This document shows positions 25,137 through 35,179 of a stretch of 64,000 bases of DNA, one piece after another. The DNA is from Ruminococcus_G sp964621905 (lineage in GTDB: Bacteria > Bacillota > Clostridia > Lachnospirales > Lachnospiraceae): NCBI GenBank assembly GCA_964621905.1, contig CAZUNG010000001.1, forward strand, positions 62,001 through 126,000. The letters run 5' to 3'. The notes under the pieces are model-generated. The model was not told where the DNA came from, made no database searches, and worked only from the letters and a program-made list of their open reading frames with translations. The translations under genes were made by a program, and so were the position numbers. Numbering within the stretch: the stretch's first letter is position 1; every line of letters starts with the position of its first letter.

Positions 25137-28100
25137 ATGGCTATGCAAAGGATGATGGAAAGTCAGCCCGGCCATGGTTTGTACGATGCGGGATTTGAGC
25201 ATGACAACTGTGGAATCGGAGCGGTGGTAAACATTCACGGGGTGAAGACGCATGGAACCGTGGAGAATGCATTAAAAATTGTTGAAAATCTAGAACACAG
25301 AGCTGGCAAAGATGCCGAAGGAAAAACAGGAGACGGAGTAGGAATTCTGCTGCAGATATCGCACAAATTCTTCTCGAAAACCTGTCATTCCATCGGCATC
25401 TTTTTACGTGAAGAAAGAGATTACGGAATCGGTATGTTTTTCTTTCCACAGGATGAACTCAAGCGCAACCAGGCAAAAAAGATGTTTGAGATCATCGTGG
25501 AAAAAGAGGGAATGAAATTCCTCGGCTGGAGGATGGTTCCGACTGTACCGAAGGTTCTCGGCCATAAAGCACTGGAATGCATGCCGTGCATTATGCAGGG
25601 ATTTGTTGAACGCCCGGATGATGTAGAGAAAGGTCTTGCGTTTGACCGTAAATTGTATATTGTAAGACGGATCTTTGAACAGAGCAACGATAATACTTAC
25701 GTCTCCTCGCTTTCGAGCCGTACGATCGCTTATAAAGGAATGTTTCTGGTTGGACAGCTGAGGACCTTCTTTGAAGATCTGCAGAGTCCGGATTATGAAT
25801 CAGCGATTGCGATGGTACACTCACGCTTCAGTACGAATACAAACCCGAGCTGGGAGAGGGCACATCCGTATCGTCTGATCGTACACAATGGAGAGATCAA
25901 TACGATCCGCGGAAATGCTGATAAAATGCTTGCCAGGGAAGAGACGATGGATCATGGGGAGCTGCAGCACGAACTGCATAAAGTACTTCCGGTAATCAAT
26001 TCGGAGGGGTCTGATTCTGCGATGCTGGACAATACCCTTGAATTTCTGACGATGAGCGGTATGCCGCTTCCGTTGGCTGTCATGATCCTCATACCGGAAC
26101 CCTGGCAGAATAACAGGACCATGACACAGGATAAAAAGGATTTTTATCACTATTATTCGACGATGATGGAACCGTGGGACGGACCGGCTTCGATCCTGTT
26201 TACTGACGGTGATATCATGGGGGCGGTTCTTGACCGGAATGGTCTTCGGCCATCCAGATATTACATCACAGATGATGGATATATGATACTCTCATCGGAG
26301 GTCGGTGTTCTGGATATTCCGGCATCCCGGATAGTACAGAAAGAACGGCTGCATCCGGGCAAAATGCTGATGGTCGATACGGTAAAAGGAAAAGTCGTAT
26401 CGGATGAGGAATTGAAAGCGTATTACGCTTCCAGACAGCCGTACGGCGAATGGCTGGACAGCAACCTGATCACCTTAAAAGAACTGAAGATACCGAACAA
26501 ACGGGTGGAAAGCTATACAGAGGAGGAGAGGGCGCGGCTTTTAAAAGCGTTTGGCTACACCTATGAAGAGTACCGCACGTCTATTTTGAATATGGCAAAA
26601 AATGCGAGTGAGGGCATCGGATCGATGGGGATTGATTCTCCGCTGCCGGTTCTGGATCAGTGTCACCAGCCGTTGTTTAACTATTTCAAACAACTGTTTG
26701 CCCAGGTAACGAACCCGCCGATCGACGCGATCCGGGAGGAAATTGTAACTTCCACGACGGTATATGTCGGTGAAGACGGAAACCTGTTGGAAGAAAAACC
26801 GGATAACTGCAAAGTACTGCAGGTGAATAATCCGATATTGACGAATACTGATCTGCTGAAGATTAAAAATATGAACGTTGAAAATTTCAAAGTCCAGATC
26901 GTACCGATTCTGTATTACAAAAATACTGATCTGAAAAAAGCCCTGGACCGTCTGTTCGTGGAGGTCGACCGTGCGCACCGCGACGGTGCCAATATCCTGA
27001 TCCTGTCTGACCGCGGGGTGGATGAAAACCATGCAGCTATCCCATCACTGCTCGCAGTATCAGCGGTACACCAGCATTTGGTAAAAACCAAGAAAAGGAC
27101 ATCACTGGCAGTGATACTGGAATCCGGGGAACCGCGGGAGGTTCACCATTTTGCTACACTGCTTGGATATGGAGCCTGTGCGGTTAATCCCTATCTGGCG
27201 CAGGACACGATCGGGCAGCTCATTGACAGTGGGATGCTCGACAAAGATTACTATGCAGCTGTGAGCGATTACAATGATGCGGTGCTCCACGGTATTGTGA
27301 AAATTGCATCCAAAATGGGCATTTCTACCATTCAGTCATATCAGGGGGCACAGATTTTTGAGGCAATCGGAATTGACAGGAGTGTCATCGATGAATACTT
27401 CACCAATACCGTCAGCCGTATCGGCGGTATTACGATGGAGGATATTGCGAGAGAAAATGATGAACTGCATTCAGCTGCATTTGACCCGCTGGGGCTGGAA
27501 ACGGATCTGACCCTGAACAGCGTTGGACGTCATAAGATGAGAAGCGGCGGTGAAAAACATCTGTATAATCCTCAGACGATCCATTTACTGCAGGAGTCCA
27601 CAAAACGTGGCGATTATGAAATGTTTAAGGAGTATACGTCGCTTGTAAACTCCGAGCACCGTGAGGGAACACTGAGAGATCTGCTGGCATTTAACTTTCC
27701 GAAACAGGGGGTGCCGATAGAAGAAGTGGAGAGCGTGGATTCGATTGTGACGAGATTTAAAACAGGTGCGATGTCTTACGGTTCGATTTCCAAGGAGGCA
27801 CATGAGACACTGGCGGTCGCCATGAATACACTGCACGGAAAATCCAACAGCGGTGAGGGTGGTGAAGATTATGAGCGTCTGACTGTGGGCAAAGACGGGC
27901 TAAACAAATGCTCAGCGATCAAACAGGTGGCCTCCGGACGCTTCGGCGTGACATCCAGATATCTGGTAAGTGCACAGGAAATCCAGATTAAAATGGCACA
28001 GGGTGCGAAGCCGGGAGAGGGCGGCCATCTGCCGGGCGGAAAAGTATACCCGTGGATTGCGAGGACGAGACATTCAACACCGGGAGTCAGCCTGATCTCG

Positions 28101-29693
28101 CCGCCTCCGCACCATGACATTTATTCGATTGAGGATCTTGCACAACTGATCTACGACTGTAAGAATGCGAACAAAAATGCAAGGATCTCGGTGAAGCTGG
28201 TATCAGAGGCAGGTGTGGGAACAGTTGCCGCCGGGGTTGCAAAAGCCGGTGCGCAGGTGATCCTGATCTCAGGATATGACGGGGGAACCGGTGCCGCACC
28301 GAGAAGCTCCATTCATAATGCAGGGCTTCCGTGGGAACTGGGGCTTTCCGAGACTCATCAGACTTTAATCATGAATGGTCTGCGCAATAAAGTGCGAATT
28401 GAGACGGATGGCAAACTGATGAGCGGGCGTGATGTTGCGATTGCAGCGATGCTGGGCGCGGAGGAATTTGGTTTCGCAACAGCGCCGCTTGTGACCATGG
28501 GATGTGTTATGATGCGCGTCTGTAATCTGGATACCTGTCCGGTGGGCGTGGCAACACAGAATCCTGAACTCAGGAAACGTTTTAAAGGAAAACCGGAATA
28601 TGTCATCAATTTTATGCGTTTTATTGCTGAGGAACTCAGAGAGTACATGGCAAAACTCGGTGTCAGAACAGTGGATGAGCTTGTCGGGAGGAGTGATTTT
28701 CTGCGCATGAAACAGGAATTTGACGGGACTAAAGCATCCAAAGTAAATCTGTCAGGGGTACTGAATAACCCATTTGCAAAGGCAGGAGAGAAAGTGACGT
28801 TCGATCCAAAGCAGATTTACGATTTTGAACTGGAAAAAACGATTGACGAGAGGGTACTTCTGAAAAAACTGGGACCGGCGATCGCAGGCGGTCAGCCGGG
28901 GAGTATCGAGGTGGAAGTCACCAATACGAACCGCACATTCGGAACCATTCTTGGATCAGAGATAACCAGAAAATTCGGAGAAAATCTGAAAGATGACACC
29001 TATACCGTAAAATGCCGCGGTGCAGGCGGACAGAGCTTCGGGGCATTTATTCCCAAAGGACTGACCCTGGAGCTTGTCGGTGACAGCAATGACTACTTTG
29101 GAAAAGGACTCTCCGGAGGCAAACTGATCGTTTATCCGCCGACAGGGGTGAAGTATCGGCAGGATGAAAATATCATTATTGGAAATGTTGCACTGTACGG
29201 GGCGACCAGCGGAAAAGCATTTATCAATGGTGTCGCCGGGGAACGCTTCTGCGTACGCAATTCAGGGGCGATTGCTGTCGTCGAGGGTGTCGGTGATCAC
29301 GGGTGCGAATATATGACAGGAGGCCGTGCAGTGATCCTGGGACAGATTGGAAAGAACTTTGCCGCCGGCATGAGCGGAGGCGTTGCCTACGTTCTGGATG
29401 AGCATAATGATCTTTATACAAAGATCAATAAGTCCATGGTATCGATCGAACGGATCAGCTCTAAATATGATGTGCAGGAACTCAAAGCGATGATTCAGGA
29501 GCATGTGGCGTGCACAAATTCTGTCAAAGGAAAACAGATTTTGGAAAACTTTAAGGATTATCTGCCCAGGTTTAAGAAAATCATACCGCACGATTATCAG
29601 AAGATGCAAAATGCAGTGGTACAGATGGAAGAAAAAGGGCTGAGCAAAAATCAGGCACAGATTGAAGCATTTTACGCGACTACGAGAGGATAG
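25137..29693 (+). CDS. gltB: Glutamate synthase large subunit
   Basis: The 1,518-residue large subunit makes glutamate from glutamine and 2-oxoglutarate. The N-terminal amidotransferase domain begins with a short propeptide-like stretch and then the nucleophile Cys in EHDNCGIG (about residue 25). The central and FMN-binding synthase domains follow (KPGEGGHLPG, SYDGGTGAAP-type segments). The [3Fe-4S] cysteines are in CVMMRVCNLDTCPVGVAT, and the C-terminal beta-helix GXGXG domain closes the protein. The length and order match bacterial GltB. The start is ATG 25137 (AAAGGATGAG upstream) or ATG 25143 two codons on. gltD follows 11 bases later, so the two form one operon behind the promoter at 25043. 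Confidence 0.97.
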   Translation: MAMQRMMESQPGHGLYDAGFEHDNCGIGAVVNIHGVKTHGTVENALKIVENLEHRAGKDAEGKTGDGVGILLQISHKFFSKTCHSIGIFLREERDYGIGMFFFPQDELKRNQAKKMFEIIVEKEGMKFLGWRMVPTVPKVLGHKALECMPCIMQGFVERPDDVEKGLAFDRKLYIVRRIFEQSNDNTYVSSLSSRTIAYKGMFLVGQLRTFFEDLQSPDYESAIAMVHSRFSTNTNPSWERAHPYRLIVHNGEINTIRGNADKMLAREETMDHGELQHELHKVLPVINSEGSDSAMLDNTLEFLTMSGMPLPLAVMILIPEPWQNNRTMTQDKKDFYHYYSTMMEPWDGPASILFTDGDIMGAVLDRNGLRPSRYYITDDGYMILSSEVGVLDIPASRIVQKERLHPGKMLMVDTVKGKVVSDEELKAYYASRQPYGEWLDSNLITLKELKIPNKRVESYTEEERARLLKAFGYTYEEYRTSILNMAKNASEGIGSMGIDSPLPVLDQCHQPLFNYFKQLFAQVTNPPIDAIREEIVTSTTVYVGEDGNLLEEKPDNCKVLQVNNPILTNTDLLKIKNMNVENFKVQIVPILYYKNTDLKKALDRLFVEVDRAHRDGANILILSDRGVDENHAAIPSLLAVSAVHQHLVKTKKRTSLAVILESGEPREVHHFATLLGYGACAVNPYLAQDTIGQLIDSGMLDKDYYAAVSDYNDAVLHGIVKIASKMGISTIQSYQGAQIFEAIGIDRSVIDEYFTNTVSRIGGITMEDIARENDELHSAAFDPLGLETDLTLNSVGRHKMRSGGEKHLYNPQTIHLLQESTKRGDYEMFKEYTSLVNSEHREGTLRDLLAFNFPKQGVPIEEVESVDSIVTRFKTGAMSYGSISKEAHETLAVAMNTLHGKSNSGEGGEDYERLTVGKDGLNKCSAIKQVASGRFGVTSRYLVSAQEIQIKMAQGAKPGEGGHLPGGKVYPWIARTRHSTPGVSLISPPPHHDIYSIEDLAQLIYDCKNANKNARISVKLVSEAGVGTVAAGVAKAGAQVILISGYDGGTGAAPRSSIHNAGLPWELGLSETHQTLIMNGLRNKVRIETDGKLMSGRDVAIAAMLGAEEFGFATAPLVTMGCVMMRVCNLDTCPVGVATQNPELRKRFKGKPEYVINFMRFIAEELREYMAKLGVRTVDELVGRSDFLRMKQEFDGTKASKVNLSGVLNNPFAKAGEKVTFDPKQIYDFELEKTIDERVLLKKLGPAIAGGQPGSIEVEVTNTNRTFGTILGSEITRKFGENLKDDTYTVKCRGAGGQSFGAFIPKGLTLELVGDSNDYFGKGLSGGKLIVYPPTGVKYRQDENIIIGNVALYGATSGKAFINGVAGERFCVRNSGAIAVVEGVGDHGCEYMTGGRAVILGQIGKNFAAGMSGGVAYVLDEHNDLYTKINKSMVSIERISSKYDVQELKAMIQEHVACTNSVKGKQILENFKDYLPRFKKIIPHDYQKMQNAVVQMEEKGLSKNQAQIEAFYATTRG

Positions 29694-29704
29694 GAGGGAG
29701 AATC

Positions 29705-31198
29705 ATGGGAAAAGCAACAGGATTTTTAGAATATGAAAGAAACGTCAGTGTTTCTGAAAAGCCGAAGTCCAGGATCAGACATTTCCGCGAATTTAAAGTT
29801 CATCTTCCTTTGAAAGAACAGCAGCTTCAGGGAGCGAGATGTATGTCCTGCGGCGTACCGTTCTGTCAGTCCGGCATGATGCTCGGGGGAATGGCTTCAG
29901 GATGCCCGCTGCACAATCTGATACCGGAATGGAATGACCTGGTCTATCTCGGGAACTGGAAAGAAGCTTACAGACGCCTGAAAAAAACAAGTAATTTTCC
30001 GGAATTCACATCACGTGTATGCCCGGCACTGTGTGAGGCGGCGTGTACCTGCAATCTGAACGGGGATCCGGTATCCACCAAGGAAAATGAATATGCAGTC
30101 ATTGAACATGCGTATGAGATGGGGTATGCTAAAGCGGAACCGCCACGCACACGCACCGGAAAAAAAGTAGCCGTAATCGGCAGTGGCCCCTCGGGTCTCG
30201 CGGCGGCTGACCAGCTGAATAAAAGAGGGCATCTGGTGACGGTGTTTGAACGAAATGACCGGATTGGAGGACTTCTTCGTTACGGGATACCGAATATGAA
30301 GCTGGAAAAACATGTGATTGACCGGAAAATCGGGATCATGGAAGAAGAAGGTGTCATCTTTATGACAAATACAGATATCGGGAAAAATTACAAAGCGGAG
30401 AAACTGCTGAAAGAATTTGACCGGATTGTGCTGTGCTGCGGAGCGTCAAATCCGCGCGATATCAGCGTGCCCGGCAGAGATGCCAAAGGAATCTATTTTG
30501 CGGTGGATTTTCTGACTGCTGTGACAAAGAGTCTTCTGGATTCTGATTTTCAGGATAAAAAATATGTGGATGTCAAAGGAAAAAAAGTTGTGGTGATCGG
30601 AGGCGGAGACACCGGGAATGACTGTACCGGCACTTCGATCCGGCTGGGGGCGTCCAGTGTTGTGCAGATTGAGATGATGCCGAAGCCTCCGCTTGAACGG
30701 GCGGATAATAATCCGTGGCCCCAGTGGCCGAGAGTCTGCAAGACGGATTACGGTCAGGAAGAAGCCATCGCAGTGTTCGGCAGGGATCCGCGTGTTTATC
30801 AGACGACGGTGACAGAGTTCATCAAAAATAAAAAAGGAGAGCTGTGTCAGGCAAAGATTGTAAAGCTTCAAAGTGAGCGGGATGAAAAGACCGGACGTAT
30901 GATGATGGTGCCGGTCGAAGGAACAGAGCAGATCATCGATGTGGATATCGTACTGATTGCGGCAGGATTTCTGGGTTCACAGAAATATGTGACAGATGCG
31001 TTTAAAGTGGCAGTAAATGGACGGACAAATGTGGCAACAGAGGAAAACAGATATGCGACGAATGTGGCTAATGTGTTTACGGCAGGAGATATGCACAGAG
31101 GACAGTCGCTGGTCGTCTGGGCGATCCGTGAGGGAAGGGAAGCTGCAAGAGCGGTGGATGAAAGCCTTATGGGGTATACTAATCTGTCTGTTCAGTGA
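29705..31198 (+). CDS. gltD: Glutamate synthase small subunit
   Basis: The 497-residue NAD(P)H-dependent subunit passes electrons to GltB. N-terminal cysteines (CMSCGVPFCQSG, then CPLHN, CPALCEAACTC) bind two [4Fe-4S] clusters. FAD is bound at GSGPSGLAAA (about 160) and NAD(P)H at IGGGDTGNDC (about 300), and the C-terminal GDMHRGQSLVVWAI is the usual FAD motif. The start ATG 29705 follows AGGAGGGAGA. A strong bulged hairpin terminator ends the operon at 31205-31252. Confidence 0.97.
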   Translation: MGKATGFLEYERNVSVSEKPKSRIRHFREFKVHLPLKEQQLQGARCMSCGVPFCQSGMMLGGMASGCPLHNLIPEWNDLVYLGNWKEAYRRLKKTSNFPEFTSRVCPALCEAACTCNLNGDPVSTKENEYAVIEHAYEMGYAKAEPPRTRTGKKVAVIGSGPSGLAAADQLNKRGHLVTVFERNDRIGGLLRYGIPNMKLEKHVIDRKIGIMEEEGVIFMTNTDIGKNYKAEKLLKEFDRIVLCCGASNPRDISVPGRDAKGIYFAVDFLTAVTKSLLDSDFQDKKYVDVKGKKVVVIGGGDTGNDCTGTSIRLGASSVVQIEMMPKPPLERADNNPWPQWPRVCKTDYGQEEAIAVFGRDPRVYQTTVTEFIKNKKGELCQAKIVKLQSERDEKTGRMMMVPVEGTEQIIDVDIVLIAAGFLGSQKYVTDAFKVAVNGRTNVATEENRYATNVANVFTAGDMHRGQSLVVWAIREGREAARAVDESLMGYTNLSVQ

Positions 31199-31204
31199 GA
31201 TAAC

Positions 31205-31252
31205 AAAAACAGCGCCGGTAAGCCTGAATAAGGCTTGCGCGGCGTTGTTTTT
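31205..31252 (+). terminator. Intrinsic terminator after gltD
   Basis: A long stem with one bulged G, a G-U-tolerant lower part and a GAATA loop joins AAAAACAGCGCCG... to ...CGGCGTTGTTTTT. The U-tract is part of the 3' arm. The -35 of the next promoter lies inside its 3' arm. Confidence 0.85.
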
Positions 31253-31273
31253 GCCATCTGGAAATGCTATAAT
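31245..31273 (+). promoter_or_regulatory. add promoter overlapping gltD terminator
   Basis: TTGTTT (31245-31250) and TATAAT (31268-31273) are 17 bases apart. The -35 is made by the U-rich 3' arm of the gltD terminator, so the end of one operon and the start of the next share sequence. Confidence 0.6.
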
Positions 31274-31315
31274 AAATCCGTATCAATATAGTATAAACTT
31301 TGAGGGAGGGATAAT

Positions 31316-32305
31316 ATGACACCGAAGATCGATCTGCATTGCCATCTGGATGGATCTCTTCCGCTTCTGACGGTACAAAAGCTGGCAAGCCGCAGCGGGA
31401 TAAAAGTACCAAAACGAAAAAATGATGTAAAAGAGGTACTGCGGGCACCGGAAAAATGCCAGGACCTGGCGGAGTATCTGACGTATTTTGATTTGCCGGT
31501 CGCTTGTCTGCAGACACAGGAAAATTTAAGAGAGGCTGCTTATGATACAGTCTGTGAGGCGGCGAAGGAACATGTGATCTACATGGAACTGCGGTTTGCA
31601 CCTCTTTTGCATACCAGTCAGGGGCTGAACTGCAGACAGGTGGTTGATGCGGTGACAGCGGGGATAAATGATGCAAAAAAAGTGACCAAAATGGAGGCGG
31701 GAGTGATCGCATGTGCGATGAGACATCACAATGTGGAAGACAATATACAGATGCTGCGCGATGTTCTGGAATTTCATGGGAGAGGGCTGTACGGATTTGA
31801 TATCGCAGGTGATGAGAAGCGGTATCCGATCGGAGCTCACAGCCGTTTTTATTATGAGGCAGGAAGGAATGGCGTACCGTTTACGATTCACGCAGGGGAG
31901 TGCGGAAGCGTGATAAACGTGCTGGATGCACTGGCCATGGGGGCGATGCGCATAGGACATGGAATTGCAGTTGCGAAAGACGCAAGAGCAATGCAGGAAT
32001 GTGTAAATAAAAAAGTCTGCCTGGAACTTTGTCCGACCAGTAATCTTCAGACAAAAGCAGCGGAGAGTATTGAACAGTATCCATTCCGAAAGCTTTTAAA
32101 TGCCGGTGTAGCGGTTACCGTCAACACGGATAACCGTACCGTGAGTGACACAACACTGGAGAAGGAAATGCGGCTTCTGCGGGAATCTTTCGGACTTTCT
32201 TCGGAGGAAGAAAAACAGCTGACACGAAACAGTGCCGACTATGCATTCGCTCCGGATACTGTCAAAGAAAAGCTGATACAGATCATAGAGGCATATGACT
32301 GGTGA
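31316..32305 (+). CDS. add: Adenosine deaminase
   Basis: This 329-residue zinc enzyme deaminates adenosine to inosine. The family signature is DLHCHLDGSL with zinc ligands His8 and His10, then FTIHAGECG, IGHGIAV, and NTDNRTVSDT containing the catalytic Asp region. The start ATG 31316 follows GGGAGGG. It is monocistronic or weakly linked to the following zinc-ribbon genes (24-base gap to the next start). It belongs to purine salvage together with apt elsewhere in the window. Confidence 0.94.
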   Translation: MTPKIDLHCHLDGSLPLLTVQKLASRSGIKVPKRKNDVKEVLRAPEKCQDLAEYLTYFDLPVACLQTQENLREAAYDTVCEAAKEHVIYMELRFAPLLHTSQGLNCRQVVDAVTAGINDAKKVTKMEAGVIACAMRHHNVEDNIQMLRDVLEFHGRGLYGFDIAGDEKRYPIGAHSRFYYEAGRNGVPFTIHAGECGSVINVLDALAMGAMRIGHGIAVAKDARAMQECVNKKVCLELCPTSNLQTKAAESIEQYPFRKLLNAGVAVTVNTDNRTVSDTTLEKEMRLLRESFGLSSEEEKQLTRNSADYAFAPDTVKEKLIQIIEAYDW

Positions 32306-32328
32306 TCACAGACGAGGAGGGGGATCTT

Positions 32329-33072
32329 ATGTATTGTGAAAAGTGTGGAAGTAGACTGGAGCCCGGCGATCTCTATTGTCCGGGATGTGGAAACAAACTG
32401 ACGGGTGATCATACGCAGCAATACCAGGGCGGCAGCCGGCAGCCGCGCAAAAAGCCGGAGTCTGACGGAAGAGAAAAGGTGCTTTACGTACTGCTCGGGG
32501 TAGTCGCAGTACTGCTTATCATCGGCATTATCTGGGGCGTCGTTACGTTGATCAGCCTCAACAGAGAAGAAGAGCGGTATACAGCGGCGGTTTCCGATAC
32601 CAAACAGGAACAGACTGCAGATGTAAATGGGAACCAGGACAGTGATACCGTGGACCCGGTGGAAGTGCCGGGGACGACAACTGCACCGGCGCCGACACAG
32701 GAGCCTGCAGCGACAGAGGAACCGATTGTGACTCCGGCACCGATACCTTCACAGACGCCGGTTCCGGCACAGGAATCAAACAGTGCAGCAGATGGGGATT
32801 ATGTGATCCCGGACAGCAGCAGCCGGCTGCTTGGCAGTTCAGACTTGTCCGGTCTTAGTGAATGGGAATTGAGAATTGCCAGAAATGAGATCTATGCAAG
32901 ACATGGAAGGATGTTCAATGACTCCGCACTGGATTCTTATTTCCGGGGAAAAAGCTGGTATGTACCGAGCATAGCGGCAGAAAATTTCGATGACAATACG
33001 TATCTGAGCAAGACAGAGTTGAAAAACGCAAAACTGATCTCAGATTATGAAGCTTCGATGGGGTACGAGTAA
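32329..33072 (+). CDS. Zinc-ribbon membrane protein with YARHG domain
   Basis: The 247-residue protein starts at ATG 32329 behind GAGGAGGGGG; a GTG at 32302 is in frame but less likely. A double zinc ribbon (CEKCGSRL and CPGCGNKL) is followed by a single membrane helix (about residues 48-72, VLLGVVAVLLIIGIIWGVV). A Thr/Pro/Gln-rich stalk leads to a C-terminal YARHG domain (ELRIARNEIYARHGRMF, then YFRGKSWYVPS). The ribbon is inside and YARHG outside. YARHG is an extracellular domain of unknown ligand. It lies next to another zinc-ribbon membrane protein with a different exterior, so both may report on envelope state. Confidence 0.85.
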   Translation: MYCEKCGSRLEPGDLYCPGCGNKLTGDHTQQYQGGSRQPRKKPESDGREKVLYVLLGVVAVLLIIGIIWGVVTLISLNREEERYTAAVSDTKQEQTADVNGNQDSDTVDPVEVPGTTTAPAPTQEPAATEEPIVTPAPIPSQTPVPAQESNSAADGDYVIPDSSSRLLGSSDLSGLSEWELRIARNEIYARHGRMFNDSALDSYFRGKSWYVPSIAAENFDDNTYLSKTELKNAKLISDYEASMGYE

Positions 33073-33096
33073 TGTCAGAGGCGGGGAGGGTGCACG

Positions 33097-34980
33097 ATGT
33101 ATTGTGGAAGATGCGGCACATACAATGATGAAAGCCATGCGTTTTGCGAAAACTGCGGAAACAGACTCGGGGGAGAAACCATTCGGCATCCCCAGGCTCC
33201 CCAAAAGAACGACGACGGCAACAACAGGCTGCTCATTCTTATTATCACAGGAATCATTTTACTGATCATGATTCTGGGCGGGATTTTCTGGATACACATC
33301 TCAGAGAAGAAAGAGTATCAGCAGCAGGTCACACTGGGGGATCAGTATCTGGAAGAGAAAAATTATGAGAAGGCTGAAACCAGCTACCAAAAGGCGATCA
33401 CGATCAGTCCCAGGCAGCCCAGGCCATATATCCGGCTCGCAGAAGTCTATATTGAGACTGAAGAATACCACCAGGCCGTGGAAGTGTTGAAGCAGGGGAT
33501 GAAGGCTGTCAGGGAAGAACAGGTACAGATTCTTCAGGAACAGCTGACCGTGGTTGAAGAGACGTATATCAACCGGGAGACGGAGGATACTGCCGGTACA
33601 AAGCAGAAGGCAGACGGAGGAGATCCTGCCCAAGACGCAGCAGCGACGGCACAGCAGGTGCTGGGGCTTGCTTATCTGGCGGACCGCACGTATGATATGT
33701 GGTATGAAAAGACGGATCAGGGGATTCAATGTTCTTCTATTGCAGACGCAGGGGTCCTGAGTGCGGATTTGTATGATTACGACAGTGACGGACAGGATGA
33801 AATTCTTGCAGTTATAATAGGAACAAACGCTTCACAGTTTTCCAATCAGGGATACTGGCTTTATATGCTGGAGCAGGGGGCGGACGGAAACTGGACGAAA
33901 GCTGCAGAGTATCTGATCGATTGGGGATTTCATACTCTGGACAGTATTTGTTTTCCGATGCGCATTGACTTTTTCTCGAAACAATTCGAAAAGGATACGG
34001 TGATATTCTATGAGAGCGGCGGGAGAGCAACATATTTTGCGGATGGCTCATTCTGGAGTATGGGCAGAGTGCAGTACCGTGACCAGGCTTTTCAGCAGGT
34101 TGGAGAGACTATGGAAATGGCCGGATCTGACGATGTAGCTGATGCATGTATGAGGCTGGACGAAAACTACAGCGGTCCCGAAGAAAACCGGGAATATGTG
34201 CTGAATTTTATTGCGCAGGTTGACGAACTCGGTCTTGACATAGATGGTATCGGATACCAATATCCGGCGATGGATCAGGATATCAGTCTGAGAAAGATTT
34301 TGAGAACGGATAAGACATCCAACATCACGAGTGAGCAGGCAGGGGCACTGAACTCGGCACAAACAGGCGAAAAACTCAGCGCTGCTACGGTGAAGTTTAC
34401 AGATTACCATAAAAAGCAGGAGACCGACAGCGGTCAGGCGTATTCCATACAGATAGCAGCGCTTGAAGGCAGTTCAGATGTCTGGTATCCGGTATTCTCC
34501 CCGTCATCCCCTGCGACAGACGCGTGGAATACATATTTTCAAAACAGTGCGGAAGAATTGATAGCATATCTGAAAGATATGCAGGCTGAAGGAATTGATC
34601 ATGCCAGCGTCTCCCGTGATGTGGAAGTCACATTTCAGGAGGGTGCCTTTGTCTCCATACATTTTACGGACTGGTATTATTCCGGAGGGGCGCACGGCAT
34701 GTATCAGGAGTACGGCATGACGGTCGATCTTGCCAGTGATCATGTATATACACTGGAAGAACTGCTGAACACGGACCATGCTTCGGCAGTCACAATGGTA
34801 AACGATGCGTTCAATGAAGATATGAAAGTTCATCCTGACCTTTACTTCCAGGGGACGCAGTGCGAGGTATCGGATGAGTTCAGTGAGATTGGATATTACC
34901 GGACCGAGGCGGGCATTGTATTGCGTGCACAGCTCTACTGGCTGGGGCCATTTGCCGCCGGATCTCAGGAGTTGTACTAA
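33097..34980 (+). CDS. Zinc-ribbon membrane protein with TPR and DUF3298-like end
   Basis: This 627-residue protein has the same opening design as its neighbour: zinc ribbon (CGRCGTYN, CENCGNRL), a single helix at about 47-68, then an exterior part. The exterior first holds TPR-type repeats (about 75-145), then a calcium-dockerin-like DYDSDGQDEIL segment near 230, and a C-terminal region with GGAHGMYQEYGMTVDL near residue 530 that resembles DUF3298/RsiV-type domains. RsiV domains bind lysozyme in some bacteria; that function is an analogy only. The start ATG 33097 follows GGGGAGGG. It lies 24 bases after the YARHG gene and is probably co-transcribed. Confidence 0.83.
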   Translation: MYCGRCGTYNDESHAFCENCGNRLGGETIRHPQAPQKNDDGNNRLLILIITGIILLIMILGGIFWIHISEKKEYQQQVTLGDQYLEEKNYEKAETSYQKAITISPRQPRPYIRLAEVYIETEEYHQAVEVLKQGMKAVREEQVQILQEQLTVVEETYINRETEDTAGTKQKADGGDPAQDAAATAQQVLGLAYLADRTYDMWYEKTDQGIQCSSIADAGVLSADLYDYDSDGQDEILAVIIGTNASQFSNQGYWLYMLEQGADGNWTKAAEYLIDWGFHTLDSICFPMRIDFFSKQFEKDTVIFYESGGRATYFADGSFWSMGRVQYRDQAFQQVGETMEMAGSDDVADACMRLDENYSGPEENREYVLNFIAQVDELGLDIDGIGYQYPAMDQDISLRKILRTDKTSNITSEQAGALNSAQTGEKLSAATVKFTDYHKKQETDSGQAYSIQIAALEGSSDVWYPVFSPSSPATDAWNTYFQNSAEELIAYLKDMQAEGIDHASVSRDVEVTFQEGAFVSIHFTDWYYSGGAHGMYQEYGMTVDLASDHVYTLEELLNTDHASAVTMVNDAFNEDMKVHPDLYFQGTQCEVSDEFSEIGYYRTEAGIVLRAQLYWLGPFAAGSQELY

Positions 34981-35038
34981 AGCCTGCCGAAAACAACTGA
35001 AAAATTGTAAATTTGCGGTATTTTTATGTAATTAATGC

Positions 35039-35068
35039 TTGAAAATAAAGGTTTATCCGTGCTATAAT
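35039..35068 (+). promoter_or_regulatory. rpsB promoter
   Basis: TTGAAA (35039-35044) and TATAAT (35063-35068) are spaced by 18 bases, giving a start near 35075 and a leader of about 105 bases. Confidence 0.7.
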
Positions 35069-35087
35069 GCAAAGGTCGCAAAAAACA

Positions 35088-35150
35088 CGCATGTGGGTAT
35101 CTTGATGGTGCCCGAAGCCCTCGGGTCTCAAGGAAACGTCGAAGCATGCG
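35088..35150 (+). promoter_or_regulatory. Folded leader of rpsB, likely S2 autoregulatory element
   Basis: Three nested stems can be drawn: CGCATG (35088-35093) with CATGCG (35145-35150), CTTGA (35101-35105) with TCAAG (35128-35132), and CCCGA (35111-35115) with TCGGG (35121-35125) closing an AGCCC loop. No U-tract follows, so regulation would be at translation. Ribosomal protein leaders often bind the first protein of the operon; that S2 binds here is inference. Confidence 0.55.
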
Positions 35151-35179
35151 GAAGAAAAACCAAAAAAGGAGATAATATC

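Noticed and set aside
31179..31712. 177-residue minus-strand frame rich in Pro and Ser
   Set aside because: It lies opposite the start of adenosine deaminase and the gltD terminator, has no ribosome site and no domain; it is an antisense shadow.
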